A stretch of 33,111 nucleotides of DNA from Roseovarius aestuarii (GCF_019966515.1 NZ_JAIMIB010000026.1:1-33111), one strand, 5' to 3'. Shown: positions 8,500-17,280, counted from the stretch's first letter. Numbers and translations are program-made. Notes: generated by a model from the sequence alone, not told the origin.

Positions 8500-9123
8500 A
8501 TGTCCAAATCTGACCCATTCGGTTTCGATATGTCCGTTTCGTCCGCGAAGAAGAAAAACCCCCGCGGGCGCCGGGGCATGTCGGGCGAGTCAGAAACCTC
8601 TGTTCGGGTGTGCGAGCATGATGGCTGCAACGAGGCGGGCAAATACCGGGCGCCGAAAGCGCCGGATGTGCTGGATGATTTTTTCTGGTTCTGCAAGGAT
8701 CACGTCCGCGAATATAACCTGAAATGGAACTTCTTCCACGGCACTACCGAGGCCGAGATGAATGCCCAGATGTCGAAGGACAAGGTCTGGGAAAGAGAGA
8801 CAAAATCTTTCTCCGACCCTGAGGCGCGGGCCTGGGCGCGGCTGGGTATTGAAGATCCGCATCAAGTGCTGGGCGGCAATGCCACCCAAAACCCCGGTCG
8901 CGGTGCGACCGGCACCCGCAAACTGCCCCCGACCGAGCGTCAGGCGATAGATATTCTGGAGGCGAAGGATCACTGGACCAAGGCCGAAATCCGTAAATCT
9001 TACAAGGCGTTGATCAAGATACTTCACCCTGACATCAATGGCGGTGACCGCAGCCAGGAAGAGCAGTTGCAGCAGGTCGTCTGGGCCTGGGATCAGATCA
9101 AGGCCAGCCGCAATTTCAAATAG
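8500..9123 (+). CDS. J-domain protein with an N-terminal Cys/His cluster
   Basis: A 207-aa cytoplasmic protein. The C-terminal 60 residues are a J domain (AIDILEAKDHWTKAEIRKSY..., then the HPD motif H176-P177-D178), which would stimulate the ATPase of a DnaK-type Hsp70. The N-terminal half has a basic stretch (KKKNPRGRRG) and C38-x4-C43 ... C65-x2-H68, which looks like a zinc-binding site. It lacks the Gly/Phe region and CxxCxGxG repeats of DnaJ, so it is a class III J-protein and its client is unknown. AAAGGTG is placed 5-7 bases before the ATG. It is convergent with pmtA. Confidence 0.8.
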   Translation: MSKSDPFGFDMSVSSAKKKNPRGRRGMSGESETSVRVCEHDGCNEAGKYRAPKAPDVLDDFFWFCKDHVREYNLKWNFFHGTTEAEMNAQMSKDKVWERETKSFSDPEARAWARLGIEDPHQVLGGNATQNPGRGATGTRKLPPTERQAIDILEAKDHWTKAEIRKSYKALIKILHPDINGGDRSQEEQLQQVVWAWDQIKASRNFK

Positions 9124-9225
9124 GCTAAACGGTGACATACCGGGGCTAACATAGCCGGAAGGCGCCGTAACCGCGCCCACCTGCCCTATTATCGCTATCC
9201 GATCACGGCCGAAGAATATCTGGCC

Positions 9226-9849
9226 TTACGGTTTGGAAGTCTTGCGCAAAACAAGAAAAGTCATCATCCCCAGCGGCGGCAACGTCTGGCGTTGTTCCAA
9301 CGCGAGCTCGGTACCGCCCAGGACGGTCTCGATCCTGAAATCCGAATGCCAGCCGAGCTGGTTGGCAAAGGGCGCTGAAATCCGCTCCAACGCCGCCAGA
9401 ACGCCCTTGGTACGAACAAAATGATTGGTGACGACAACCTTGCCCCCGGGTTTGCAGACGCGGGCGATCTCGCTCATCACCTGTTCCGGGTCGGGCACGA
9501 CCGATAGCACATGCATCGCAGCGATCGTGTCGAACGTGTTATCGGGAAAATCGAGTGACCTCGCATCCATCTGACGCAGGGCAACAACATGATGCAAGTT
9601 CTGCTTGCGCACTTTTTTCTGCGCTTTTTCAAGCATGTCGGCGCTGAAATCAATACCGGTGACCTCTAGGTCTGGCTTATAACGCTCCAGCGATAGCCCG
9701 GTACCAACACCCACTTCCAGCACGCTTCCCGACCCTTCGTTGATATAGCCGACAGCCTTGCGTCTGCCGCCTTTTGTCAGCACTCCGAAGGTTTTGTCAT
9801 ATACCGGCGCCCAGCGGGCATATGTGGTCTGTACTGCTTTGATATCCAA
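9226..9849 (-). CDS. pmtA: phosphatidylethanolamine N-methyltransferase, Rhodobacter type
   Basis: A 207-aa SAM-dependent methyltransferase that would convert phosphatidylethanolamine to phosphatidylcholine by three methylations at the membrane surface. The N-terminus (TYARWAPVYDKTFG) and motif I (VLEVGVGTGLSL, residues about 41-52) match the Rhodobacter sphaeroides-type PmtA; motif II/III regions (DFPDNTFDTIAAMHVLSVVPD, CKPGGKVVVTNHF) follow. The start codon is TTG, directly after the pssA stop (TAGTTG), with AGAGG 6-7 bases upstream inside the end of pssA; no nearby ATG exists. It is the last gene of psd-pssA-pmtA, and this context strengthens the substrate assignment over a generic UbiE-like methyltransferase. 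Confidence 0.85.
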   Translation of the reverse strand: MDIKAVQTTYARWAPVYDKTFGVLTKGGRRKAVGYINEGSGSVLEVGVGTGLSLERYKPDLEVTGIDFSADMLEKAQKKVRKQNLHHVVALRQMDARSLDFPDNTFDTIAAMHVLSVVPDPEQVMSEIARVCKPGGKVVVTNHFVRTKGVLAALERISAPFANQLGWHSDFRIETVLGGTELALEQRQTLPPLGMMTFLVLRKTSKP

Positions 9850-10602
9850 CTACTTACCTCTTTTGAAAATGGTTTTTTTGTTCTTGATCAGTGCCCAGAT
9901 GACGACCCCTACATAGCCCAGGCAAATTGCGACCAGGGTGGTCCAGGCATAGGTCAGCACCGCCGCGCCGACGAAGGCGAAACCGACCAGGAAATACTTG
10001 ACGTTTTCGCGGGAAATTCTGGTGGTCTTGAAAGACCAGGTCGGAATATGGCTGATCATCAGGAAGCCGACAGCGATCATATGAAGGCAGATGATGGCAT
10101 CCGGCAGAAGACGCGAATCCTTGAAGGCGAAAGAGACGTACATGGGAAACATGACCAGCAGCGCGCCCGCCGGTGACGGCACCCCGACGAAATAGGACCG
10201 GTCAGGGGTAACGTCATCGGATTTGCCACTGACATTGAAACGCGCCAGCCGGATGACACAGCAGACCGCGAAAAGAAGAACCGCAATCCAAGCGCCGCGC
10301 ATATCCTGCAAGGCCCAGAAATAAAGCACCAGCGGCGGCGCCACGCCGAAGTTCAGAAAGTCAGCCAGTGAATCCAGCTCGGCCCCCATCTTGCTGTCGG
10401 CGCCCAGACGCCGGGCAAGCCGTCCGTCAAGCCCGTCCAGAATGGCTGCCGCCAGGATAAGTTGCGCCGCCAGCGTGTAGCTGCCCTGCACACCAAACCT
10501 GATCGCGGACATGCCCGCACATATGGCCGCGATGGTCAGCATGTTCGGCAATAGCTGGATCAGCGCGACATTAGTGCCTGGCTTGTCCGGGTGGTCTCTC
10601 AT
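9850..10602 (-). CDS. pssA: CDP-diacylglycerol-serine O-phosphatidyltransferase (phosphatidylserine synthase)
   Basis: A 250-aa inner-membrane enzyme that joins serine to CDP-diacylglycerol, giving phosphatidylserine and CMP. The CDP-alcohol phosphatidyltransferase signature DG-x2-AR-x8-G-x3-D-x3-D is present at about residues 58-80 (DGRLARRLGADSKMGAELDSLAD), supplying the metal-binding aspartates. Six to eight hydrophobic segments follow, ending in a basic tail. Length fits the type II PssA of alphaproteobacteria and Bacillus. It starts 13 bases after the psd stop and its own stop abuts the pmtA start, so the three genes form one operon. Confidence 0.92.
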   Translation of the reverse strand: MRDHPDKPGTNVALIQLLPNMLTIAAICAGMSAIRFGVQGSYTLAAQLILAAAILDGLDGRLARRLGADSKMGAELDSLADFLNFGVAPPLVLYFWALQDMRGAWIAVLLFAVCCVIRLARFNVSGKSDDVTPDRSYFVGVPSPAGALLVMFPMYVSFAFKDSRLLPDAIICLHMIAVGFLMISHIPTWSFKTTRISRENVKYFLVGFAFVGAAVLTYAWTTLVAICLGYVGVVIWALIKNKKTIFKRGK

Positions 10603-10615
10603 CCGCTTACCTGCC

Positions 10616-11290
10616 TCAGGTTTGTTCCGAAGTCGTCAGATCCGCCAGCACCGTTTCACCCGCCACCATGGTCTGTCCTATGCTAACCAGCGGATCGACA
10701 CCGCGTGGCAGATAGACATCTACCCGTGAACCGAAACGGATCAGACCAAAGCGTTCGCCGGTTTCCATCACGGTTGGTGCCTCAACAAAGCAGACGATCC
10801 GACGCGCAACCAGCCCGGCAATCTGCACGACCGCGACCTCGCGACCATCGGCCATCTCGATACACAGGCTGTTGCGTTCGTTATCGGCGCTGGCCTTGTC
10901 GAGTGAGGCATTAAAAAACTTTCCCGGACGATAAGCAACTGCTTTCACCGTGCCCGCAACGGGCGCGCGGTTCACGTGGCAGTTGAATACATTCATGAAC
11001 ACGCTCACACGGGTCAGCGCCTCGTCGGCCATGCCCAGTTCTGCGGGCGGCACCGCGGGTTCGATCAGCGAGACCACACCATCGGCCGGGCTGATGATCA
11101 GCCCCGGGCGGTCCGGTGTTACCCGTTCGGGATCGCGAAAGAAATAATAGCACCAGATGGTCAGGCCAACACCAATCCATCCGAGAAAATCGGCGATCAG
11201 GAACAGGACAAACGTGATGGCAGCGAAGATCGCGACGAACCTGCGTCCTTCGCGATGCATCGGTTTGATGAACGTGCTGAGCATATTCAT
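10616..11290 (-). CDS. psd: phosphatidylserine decarboxylase proenzyme
   Basis: A 224-aa inner-membrane-associated enzyme that decarboxylates phosphatidylserine to phosphatidylethanolamine. Near the C-terminus [12 protein letters not shown] contains the Gly-Ser pair where the proenzyme cleaves itself to make the pyruvoyl group. The N-terminal 50 residues hold two hydrophobic segments ([30 protein letters not shown]) followed by FRDPER and SPADGVV, hallmarks of the short (type II, PSD-A) form. Length is typical of that form. AGGGA lies about 9 bases before the ATG; a second in-frame ATG lies 6 bases later. First gene of psd-pssA-pmtA, divergent from hisB. Confidence 0.92.
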   Translation of the reverse strand: MNMLSTFIKPMHREGRRFVAIFAAITFVLFLIADFLGWIGVGLTIWCYYFFRDPERVTPDRPGLIISPADGVVSLIEPAVPPAELGMADEALTRVSVFMNVFNCHVNRAPVAGTVKAVAYRPGKFFNASLDKASADNERNSLCIEMADGREVAVVQIAGLVARRIVCFVEAPTVMETGERFGLIRFGSRVDVYLPRGVDPLVSIGQTMVAGETVLADLTTSEQT

Positions 11291-11604
11291 TGCGGTATTT
11301 CCCTATGGGCAACGACGGGCACACTCATAGGTGCATTGGCAAGGAGCGCAAGTGCATTTACCCGAGCGCCCCCGAATGCGCTGTCGAATGCCGCACTGTC
11401 GATGGCCGCGCGGCAATAATGCGCGCGCGCGTCTTCAAGCTTTACAGCCCGGATAAGCCGATGGTTGCCCGACGGGCGGTAAAGCGCCTTAAGTGTCCGG
11501 GATTGTGCGTTTCGGCAACGGCATCGCGCGCGACGGCCCATTGCCCTTGGCTGGCCGGTCACGGCGAACTATACACCGCAAAGACGAACCAGCCGGAGAC
11601 AACA
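11291..11604. other. divergent psd/hisB intergenic region
   Basis: A 314-base region with no confident gene. It holds the ribosome site of psd at its left end and the hisB promoter at its right end. A short alternating GC tract (GCGCGCGCG) lies near 11420. A 91-codon minus-strand frame spans most of it and overlaps the psd start by ATGA, but its sequence matches nothing I recognise. Confidence 0.5.
11547..11575 (+). promoter_or_regulatory. sigma-70-type promoter of hisB
   Basis: TTGGCT (11547-11552) is followed after exactly 17 bases by TATACA (11570-11575). Transcription would begin near 11582, about 23 bases before the hisB ATG. Spacing and -10 match are good; the -35 is moderate. Confidence 0.5.
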
Positions 11605-12192
11605 ATGCGCAGCGCAAAGATCACGCGAAAAACGGCCGAAACCGAGATCATCGTCGAGATCTCGCTCGACGGGACCGGTGCCTATGACAATCAGACAGGC
11701 ATTGGCTTTTTCGACCATATGCTGGATCAGTTGGCGCGCCATTCGCTGATCGACATGAATATCCGCTGCACAGGCGATCTGCATATCGACGATCACCATT
11801 CGGTCGAGGATGTGGGCATCGCACTTGGACAGGCGCTGACCCAGGCGCTTGGCGACAAGAAGGGCATACGCCGCTATGGCGCGTGCCTTCTGCCAATGGA
11901 TGACGCGCTGGTACGCGCCGCGCTCGATCTGTCTGCGCGGCCTTATCTGGTGTGGAACCTTGATCTTCCCACCCCCAAGATCGGCACGTTTGATTGCGAG
12001 CTCGTGCGTGAGTTCTTTCAGGCGCTCAGCACCCATGGCGGCATCACGCTACATGTGGATATGCTGCACGGGATCAACAGCCACCATATCGCCGAGGCAG
12101 CGTTCAAGGCCGTGGCGCGGGCGTTGCACGATGCGGTCGATACCGATCCGCGCAAGTCCGACGCCATCCCGTCGACCAAAGGAGCGCTTTGA
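11605..12192 (+). CDS. hisB: imidazoleglycerol-phosphate dehydratase
   Basis: A 195-aa cytoplasmic enzyme of histidine biosynthesis that dehydrates imidazole glycerol phosphate to imidazole acetol phosphate. The metal-binding histidine motifs of the two half-repeats are visible: [12 protein letters not shown] (residues about 35-46) with [14 protein letters not shown] (about 63-76), and [31 protein letters not shown] in the second half. It is the monofunctional form, with no phosphatase domain, at the expected length. The ATG at 11605 starts the conserved N-terminus ([14 protein letters not shown]) and has GGAG about 8 bases upstream; the frame is open further upstream, but that part crosses the promoter. 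hisH follows after 6 bases. Confidence 0.95.
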   Translation: MRSAKITRKTAETEIIVEISLDGTGAYDNQTGIGFFDHMLDQLARHSLIDMNIRCTGDLHIDDHHSVEDVGIALGQALTQALGDKKGIRRYGACLLPMDDALVRAALDLSARPYLVWNLDLPTPKIGTFDCELVREFFQALSTHGGITLHVDMLHGINSHHIAEAAFKAVARALHDAVDTDPRKSDAIPSTKGAL

Positions 12193-12198
12193 GCTGCC

Positions 12199-12837
12199 AT
12201 GAAAACGGTCATTGTTGACTATGAAAGCGGCAATCTCCACTCGGCCGAAAAAGCGTTCCGGCGCATGGCGGATGAGGGTGGTGCGGGTGAGGTGCTGGTT
12301 ACATCGGACCCCGACACGGTACGGGCGGCAGACCGCATCGTGCTGCCGGGCGATGGCGCCTTTCCGGCCTGCCGCAAAGAGCTTTTTGATCACCGCGGCT
12401 TGTTCGAGGCCATCAGCGAGCGTGTGACAGATGGCGGCCAACCCTTCATGGGGATCTGTATCGGCATGCAGATGATGGCCACGAAAGGGCTTGAATATAC
12501 CGAGACCCCCGGCTTTGACTGGATCGGCGGCACGGTCGAGGCGATTACTCCCGACGACGCCAGCCTGAAAGTGCCACATATGGGTTGGAACGATCTGGTG
12601 ATCGAGCATCCGCATCCGATCTTCGACGGCATCGAAACCGGCCAGCACGCCTATTTCGTACATTCATTTCAGTTCCAGGTGACCGATCCTGCAGAGCGGT
12701 TGGCCCATGTAGGCTATGGCGGGCCGATCACCGCCGTTGTCGGGCGCGACAATATCGTCGGAACGCAGTTTCACCCGGAAAAGAGCCAGGCAACCGGGTT
12801 GCGCATGATTGCCAATTTCCTGCGCTGGACGCCTTAA
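12199..12837 (+). CDS. hisH: imidazole glycerol phosphate synthase, glutaminase subunit
   Basis: A 212-aa class I glutamine amidotransferase. It releases ammonia from glutamine and channels it to HisF, which forms imidazole glycerol phosphate and AICAR. The nucleophile C87 lies in GICIGMQ, and FHPEKSQ near residue 192 supplies the catalytic His and Glu. The N-terminal [10 protein letters not shown] and LPGDGAF are family strings. It starts 6 bases after hisB and is followed, one base after its stop, by a glutaminase gene. Its partner hisF lies 3 kb downstream. Confidence 0.95.
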   Translation: MKTVIVDYESGNLHSAEKAFRRMADEGGAGEVLVTSDPDTVRAADRIVLPGDGAFPACRKELFDHRGLFEAISERVTDGGQPFMGICIGMQMMATKGLEYTETPGFDWIGGTVEAITPDDASLKVPHMGWNDLVIEHPHPIFDGIETGQHAYFVHSFQFQVTDPAERLAHVGYGGPITAVVGRDNIVGTQFHPEKSQATGLRMIANFLRWTP

Positions 12838-12838
12838 G

Positions 12839-13765
12839 ATGCAGCTCTCACCCGCCCAGCTCCAGCCCATCCTTGACGAGATCGCGGCACGAGCGCGGGC
12901 AACCGAGGATAAGGGGCGGGTCGCCGACTATATTCCCGAACTTGCCGGCGTCGACCCCGACCAGTTCGCCGTCGCCGTCGCGATGCCCGGAAAACCGATC
13001 CTGATCGCTGGTGACGCCCATAAGCCCTTCTCGATCCAGTCGGTATCGAAGGTTTTCACCCTGGCCCTGGCCCTTGGCAAGGTGGGCGATCAGCTTTGGC
13101 AGCGGGTCGGGCGCGAACCGTCCGGGCAAGCCTTCGATTCGGTCGTTCTGCTGGAACAGGAAAAGGGACGCCCGCGCAATCCTTTCATCAATGCGGGTGC
13201 CATCGTGACCACCGACACGATTCTAGACGGCTCGACCCCGCGCGAAACGCTCGGCGCGCTTCTCAGGTTCATCCGGGCAGCGGCCAATGACGACAATATT
13301 CACTACAATGAAAGCGTCGCCCAGTCCGAGATTGCCACAGGCCACCGTAATTTCGCTCTGGCGCATTACCTTCTGTCGCATGGCAATCTTGCCAACGCGC
13401 CCGAGCTGACCCTTGGAACCTATTTCCATCAATGCGCCATCGAAATGACCTGCGCGCAACTGGCCAATGCCGGGCTGTTTCTGGTGGGCGGGCCCGAGGC
13501 GCCGCGCATGGTATCGGATGACCGCATCCGCCGCATCAACGCGCTGATGATGACCTGCGGACATTATGACGGGTCCGGCGATTACGCCTACCGCGTCGGC
13601 CTGCCCGGCAAAAGTGGCGTTGGCGGCGGCATCCTGACCATTGTTCCAGGCATCGCCTCGGTCGCGGTCTGGTCGCCGGGGCTCAACCGCTACGGCAATT
13701 CCAAACTGGGCACCGAAGCGATGCAGATGCTGGCCGAGAACACCGGTTGGTCGGTCTTTCTATAA
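12839..13765 (+). CDS. glsA: glutaminase (glutamine amidohydrolase, Gls family)
   Basis: A 308-aa cytoplasmic enzyme of the serine-dependent beta-lactamase-like glutaminase family, hydrolysing L-glutamine to glutamate and ammonia. The catalytic S-x-x-K is S68-V-S-K71 within [11 protein letters not shown]. Other family strings are [24 protein letters not shown], the [13 protein letters not shown] segment, and [12 protein letters not shown] near the C-terminus. Length matches bacterial GlsA/YbaS/YneH. The ATG at 12839 is one base after the hisH stop, so translation is likely coupled; upstream in-frame codons lie inside hisH. Its presence inside a his cluster, directly behind the amidotransferase subunit, is unusual for textbook his operons and may simply be a passenger. 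Confidence 0.93.
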   Translation: MQLSPAQLQPILDEIAARARATEDKGRVADYIPELAGVDPDQFAVAVAMPGKPILIAGDAHKPFSIQSVSKVFTLALALGKVGDQLWQRVGREPSGQAFDSVVLLEQEKGRPRNPFINAGAIVTTDTILDGSTPRETLGALLRFIRAAANDDNIHYNESVAQSEIATGHRNFALAHYLLSHGNLANAPELTLGTYFHQCAIEMTCAQLANAGLFLVGGPEAPRMVSDDRIRRINALMMTCGHYDGSGDYAYRVGLPGKSGVGGGILTIVPGIASVAVWSPGLNRYGNSKLGTEAMQMLAENTGWSVFL

Positions 13766-13799
13766 GCCGGTTTGGCCGAATTCACTCTTCACCGCCAGG

Positions 13800-14192
13800 C
13801 TAATTGACCTTCTTCCAGGTACCGCCTTTACGGCAAATGCCCAATACGCAACCGCTGACATTCAGCGTGGCCCCACTCAGAACCAATTTGGATTTGTAGG
13901 TCTTGCCGCGATCAGGTGAATAGACCTTGCCGCTGTATTTGCCGCCGCCATCGTTGACGGTTTCCGAGATGATCTGACGCCCGATATTCTCGCTCGCCAT
14001 CTCGTTGCCGTCGGGACCATACGCCTTTATCAGCGTCCCGCACAGCTTGGCCCCGCAAGGCGCCACTTTGATCAGGCCAGAATTTCCGTTGTCATCCTTG
14101 GCAGTGCGCCACATGCCTTCCAGCGGATCTGCCGCAGCGGCCATGCCTGCGCTAAAAACCAGTGCTGTCGTGATCAGTGCGAATTTCTTCAT
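13800..14192 (-). CDS. exported DUF2147 domain-containing protein
   Basis: A 130-aa precursor with a clear Sec signal peptide (MKKFALITTALVFSAGMAAA, cleavage near residue 21). The mature part begins DPLEGMWRTAKDDNGNSGLIKVAPCGAKLCGTL, the usual DUF2147 opening, with two paired cysteines (APCGAKLC), and ends VSGCVLGICRKGGTWKKV with two more. The fold is a small lipocalin-like beta barrel of unknown function in the periplasm. GGGAGG lies 8 bases before the ATG at 14192. The gene is divergent from hisA and convergent with glsA, interrupting the his cluster on the opposite strand. Confidence 0.85.
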   Translation of the reverse strand: MKKFALITTALVFSAGMAAAADPLEGMWRTAKDDNGNSGLIKVAPCGAKLCGTLIKAYGPDGNEMASENIGRQIISETVNDGGGKYSGKVYSPDRGKTYKSKLVLSGATLNVSGCVLGICRKGGTWKKVN

Positions 14193-14329
14193 GCTCTCAT
14201 CCTCCCTGAGATCTGGCGTGACATTGGCCAAGGGCCGGATTTCAATCAAGTCTGACGTTGGGTCGCGTTGCAATTGCCCTCAGCCCATGCAAAACGGCGG
14301 GCAAGATTTCGCTGAAAAAGGGCACTGAC

Positions 14330-15055
14330 ATGATCCTCTACCCTGCCATCGACCTGAAAGACGGCCAGGCCGTGCGCCTGTTCAAGGGCGAGATGGATCA
14401 GGCGACCGTCTTCAACGATGACCCCGCCGCGCAGGCGATGGAATTCGTAGCCGCAGGTTGCGAATGGCTGCATCTGGTCGATCTGAACGGTGCCTTCGCG
14501 GGTGAGCCGGTTAATGCCGCCCCGGTTGAAGCTATTCTGTCGCGTACGAAAGTCCCGGCCCAACTGGGCGGCGGCATCCGCGATATGACAACGATCGAAC
14601 GCTGGCTATCCAAAGGGTTGGCGCGGGTTATTCTGGGAACTGTCGCCGTCGAGAACCCCGATCTTGTACGTGAGGCCGCGCGCGCGTTTCCCGGCAAAGT
14701 CGCCGTCGGGATCGACGCCCGCAATGGTCGTGTCGCCACCAAAGGCTGGGCCGAGGAAACAGACGTGATGGTCACCGATCTGGCCCGGTCGTTCGAGGAT
14801 GCGGGCGTGGCGGCGATCATCTATACCGACATCAACCGCGATGGCGCGATGCAGGGCCCGAATCTCGAGGCGACGGCAGCGCTTGCCAAGGCCGTGAGCA
14901 TCCCGGTGATCGCCTCGGGCGGGGTGAGTTCACTGGCGGATCTTATCGCCTTGCGCGATTGCGGTGCCACCCTCGACGGCGCGATTTCAGGCCGCGCGCT
15001 CTATGACGGGGCGATTGATTTGCGTGAGGCGTTGATTGCGCTCGGGCGCACATGA
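14330..15055 (+). CDS. hisA: phosphoribosylformimino-5-aminoimidazole carboxamide ribotide isomerase
   Basis: A 241-aa TIM-barrel isomerase that opens the ribose ring of ProFAR to give PRFAR, the substrate of HisF. The general base is D8 in [15 protein letters not shown], and the second catalytic aspartate is in [16 protein letters not shown] (about residue 130). The phosphate-binding strings GGGIRD and [11 protein letters not shown] are both present, showing the two half-barrels. The ATG at 14330 begins the conserved N-terminus; upstream in-frame codons have no support. Its promoter must lie in the 137 bases shared with the divergent DUF2147 gene. Confidence 0.95.
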   Translation: MILYPAIDLKDGQAVRLFKGEMDQATVFNDDPAAQAMEFVAAGCEWLHLVDLNGAFAGEPVNAAPVEAILSRTKVPAQLGGGIRDMTTIERWLSKGLARVILGTVAVENPDLVREAARAFPGKVAVGIDARNGRVATKGWAEETDVMVTDLARSFEDAGVAAIIYTDINRDGAMQGPNLEATAALAKAVSIPVIASGGVSSLADLIALRDCGATLDGAISGRALYDGAIDLREALIALGRT

Positions 15056-15339
15056 AACCAATTTGGTCTGGTTGAAAACGTTCAGGTAAAATGTGATCTA
15101 GAGCCGCCGTATGATCCTAGTCTCCGCGCGGAATAAAGGCCGCAGGGCAGCCGCGTGATTGCCAGACCACCCGCAAGGGCAGGCGATTTGGAGAGGTTGC
15201 GCTACGTTCTTATCTTTCGCTGAACTGGCAGGGATAAAGCGCGTTCCACAAAGGGATCGCCGCCACCCCGCGGCCTGGCAATCGCGCGGCTTGGTGCTTC
15301 AAAAGGGCAAGGTTCGCTTCGGACCAACGCGGGCAGATC
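15056..15339. other. non-coding region after hisA with a long-range inverted repeat
   Basis: A 284-base stretch with no recognisable gene. Short frames exist on both strands but none has a ribosome site or familiar sequence. It contains the palindrome TCCGCGCGGA at 15123-15132 and the inverted repeat listed separately. Confidence 0.5.
15149..15291. repeat. 17-bp inverted repeat with a 109-base spacer
   Basis: AGCCGCGTGATTGCCAG at 15149-15165 and CTGGCAATCGCGCGGCT at 15275-15291 are complementary over 17 bases with one mismatch (T against C). GGCCGC (15138-15143) and GCGGCC (15270-15275) form a second complementary pair at nearly the same spacing. This could be a folded RNA, the ends of a small non-autonomous element, or a chance of GC-rich sequence, the last being least likely at 17 bases. 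Confidence 0.5.
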
Positions 15340-15789
15340 CTACATGCCCGACGCTTTCTCCGTCAGCTTGGCCAACGCTCCGGAAATCTTCTCCGAAACT
15401 TCCAATATTGGAATATCCTGAAGGTCGCGTAACAGTCCCTGCGGGGTTTGGTACGCCAGCCACGTCTGTCCGTCACTATCCTCATAAACAAGCACCTTGA
15501 GCGGCAGGAAGAGACCGGCCAAAGGGTCGGCCTGCATGATCGGAGTGCCGAGTTTGGGATTACCGAATATCAGAACCTGCGAGGAGGCGAGTTCCATATC
15601 CACCTTGGCCGCACCGCCCGCGTGGTCAACCCGCGCGAACACCGTGGCCCCTGCCCCGGTCACGGCGGCCTCCAGCGCATCCATGGTGCTGGCTACATCT
15701 CCGTTGGCTTTGACCTTGACGATATCCTCTCCTGCCCAGCCCGGCAGAGCGATCAGCGCAAACACTACAGCGGCAATAAATTTTCTCAT
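15340..15789 (-). CDS. exported DUF302 domain-containing protein
   Basis: A 149-aa precursor with a signal peptide (MRKFIAAVVFALIALPGWA, cleavage near residue 19). The mature part is a DUF302 domain: STMDALEAAVTGAGATVFARVDHAGGA, then the typical QVLIFGNPKLGTPIMQADPLAGLFLPLKVLVYED with the 'FGNPxxGTxLM' string. The biochemical role of DUF302 is not known to me; the protein is probably periplasmic. GAGGAG is 6 bases before the ATG at 15789. The gene is divergent from hisF, so it is the second small exported protein placed in front of a his gene on the opposite strand. Confidence 0.87.
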   Translation of the reverse strand: MRKFIAAVVFALIALPGWAGEDIVKVKANGDVASTMDALEAAVTGAGATVFARVDHAGGAAKVDMELASSQVLIFGNPKLGTPIMQADPLAGLFLPLKVLVYEDSDGQTWLAYQTPQGLLRDLQDIPILEVSEKISGALAKLTEKASGM

Positions 15790-15892
15790 GACAATCTCCT
15801 CAAAATTCCGACAGGTGGCATGCCTATCCTCTGGCATATAAGCCAATTTGCCCATAAACGGTTGCGTGAGTTTTGTGACGGAAAGCAACAAC

Positions 15893-16657
15893 ATGCTCAA
15901 GACCCGCATCATCCCCTGCCTTGACGTGGCCGATGGCCGTGTCGTGAAGGGTGTGAATTTCGTTGATCTGGTGGATGCGGGCGACCCGGTTGATGCCGCG
16001 CGCGCCTATGATGCGGCTGGCGCGGATGAGCTGTGTTTTCTCGATATCAAGGCCACCCATGAAAACCGCGGCACCATGTTCGACGTGGTCCGCCGCACGG
16101 CCGAGCAATGCTATATCCCACTGACCGTGGGCGGTGGCGTGCGCACGGTGGACGATGTGCGCGCATTGCTGCTGGCGGGCGCCGACAAGGTCAGTTTCAA
16201 CTCCGCCGCCGTTGCCAACCCGGATGTGGTGCGCGAGGCCGCAGAGCAGTTCGGCAGCCAGTGCATCGTGGTCGCCATCGACGCCAAGACCGTCAGCCCC
16301 GCCAAATGGGAAATCTTTACCCACGGCGGGCGCAAACCGACCGGGATTAACGCGGTCGAATTTGCCCGGTTGGTTGAGGAAAAAGGCGCCGGTGAAATCC
16401 TGCTCACCTCAATGGACCGCGACGGCACCCGCGCGGGGTTCAACCTGCCCCTGACCCGTGCGATCAGTGACGCCGTGAACATTCCGGTGATTGCCTCGGG
16501 CGGGGTCGGCACCCTGGATCATCTGGTTGACGGCGTGACCGAAGGCGGCGCAAGCGCGGTTCTTGCTGCGTCAATTTTTCACTTCGGCGACTACTCGATT
16601 GCCGAGGCCAAGGCGCATATGTCTAAGGCAGGTATCGCAATGAGGTTGGGCGCATGA
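15893..16657 (+). CDS. hisF: imidazole glycerol phosphate synthase, cyclase subunit
   Basis: A 254-aa TIM-barrel cyclase that uses ammonia from HisH to turn PRFAR into imidazole glycerol phosphate and AICAR. The catalytic D11 lies in [19 protein letters not shown] and the second, about D131, in [15 protein letters not shown]. Phosphate-binding strings [10 protein letters not shown] and [11 protein letters not shown] mark the half-barrels. The ATG at 15893 starts the conserved N-terminus and has GGAAAG about 8 bases upstream. The stop overlaps the hisE start by 4 bases. Length is the family norm. Confidence 0.95.
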   Translation: MLKTRIIPCLDVADGRVVKGVNFVDLVDAGDPVDAARAYDAAGADELCFLDIKATHENRGTMFDVVRRTAEQCYIPLTVGGGVRTVDDVRALLLAGADKVSFNSAAVANPDVVREAAEQFGSQCIVVAIDAKTVSPAKWEIFTHGGRKPTGINAVEFARLVEEKGAGEILLTSMDRDGTRAGFNLPLTRAISDAVNIPVIASGGVGTLDHLVDGVTEGGASAVLAASIFHFGDYSIAEAKAHMSKAGIAMRLGA

Positions 16658-16968
16658 CCCTTGATGATTTGGCGGCTGTGATCGCCACGCGCAGCACCGC
16701 TGAGGCGTCCGAAAGCTGGACCGCCAAATTGCTGGCTCAGGGCCCCGCGAAATGCGCCGAAAAATTTGGCGAAGAAGCGGTTGAGGCCGTGATCGAAGCC
16801 GTCAGAGGGGATAAAGCCGCGCTGACCAATGAGGCCGCAGATGTGCTTTTCCACCTGCTGGTGATGCTGAAATCTCGGGACGTCGCACTTGATGACGTCA
16901 TGGCCGAACTGGCCCGCCGCCAAGGCACCAGCGGACTGGCCGAGAAAGCCGCAAGAAAGAAGGGCTGA
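16654..16968 (+). CDS. hisE: phosphoribosyl-ATP pyrophosphatase
   Basis: A 104-aa all-alpha MazG-like pyrophosphatase catalysing the second step of histidine synthesis, phosphoribosyl-ATP to phosphoribosyl-AMP. The metal-binding acidic residues are in [13 protein letters not shown] (about 42-54) and [14 protein letters not shown] (about 64-77), the ExxE...ExxD pattern of the fold. It is the stand-alone form, not fused to HisI. Its ATG overlaps the hisF stop (ATGA), so the two are translationally coupled. A Dabb gene follows after 3 bases. Confidence 0.93.
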   Translation: MTLDDLAAVIATRSTAEASESWTAKLLAQGPAKCAEKFGEEAVEAVIEAVRGDKAALTNEAADVLFHLLVMLKSRDVALDDVMAELARRQGTSGLAEKAARKKG

Positions 16969-16971
16969 AAA

Positions 16972-17271
16972 ATGATCCGCCACATTGTTTTCTTCAGCGC
17001 CGCCAATCCCGCAGATGTGGGCGCTATCCGCGACGGGCTGATGATGCTCAAGGACATCCCCGACGCACAGCATTTCGAAGTTGGCCAGAATCTACAGAGC
17101 GATACGATTTCCGGACCACGGATCGATGTGGTCGTCTATGCCGAATTTGCCGACGAGGCTGCCCTTGCCGCTTACAAATCCAATCCGATTTACGAAGCCT
17201 GCATTGCGCGGGTCCGGCCCATGCGCGAAATGCGCATCGCCGCAGATTTCAAAGCGTCTTGTATTGGTTGA
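16972..17271 (+). CDS. Dabb-family (stress-responsive alpha-beta barrel) protein
   Basis: A 99-aa small soluble protein. It opens with MIRHIVFFSA and continues with GLMMLKDIPDAQHFEVGQNL, VVVYAEFADEAALAAYKSNPIYEACIARVRP, the pattern of the Dabb ferredoxin-like dimeric barrel. No enzymatic role can be deduced. It starts 3 bases after hisE and is probably the last gene of the hisF-hisE-dabb unit. It converges with the CoA-binding protein gene with only 9 bases between. Confidence 0.85.
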   Translation: MIRHIVFFSAANPADVGAIRDGLMMLKDIPDAQHFEVGQNLQSDTISGPRIDVVVYAEFADEAALAAYKSNPIYEACIARVRPMREMRIAADFKASCIG

Positions 17272-17280
17272 ACGCCAAAG

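Noticed and set aside
11287..11562. Minus-strand 91-codon frame overlapping the psd start by ATGA
   Set aside because: No recognisable sequence or ribosome site, and it crosses the hisB promoter; psd has its own ribosome site.
12049..12663. 204-codon minus-strand frame
   Set aside because: Antisense to the end of hisB and most of hisH, both certain genes; long shadow frames are expected at this GC content.
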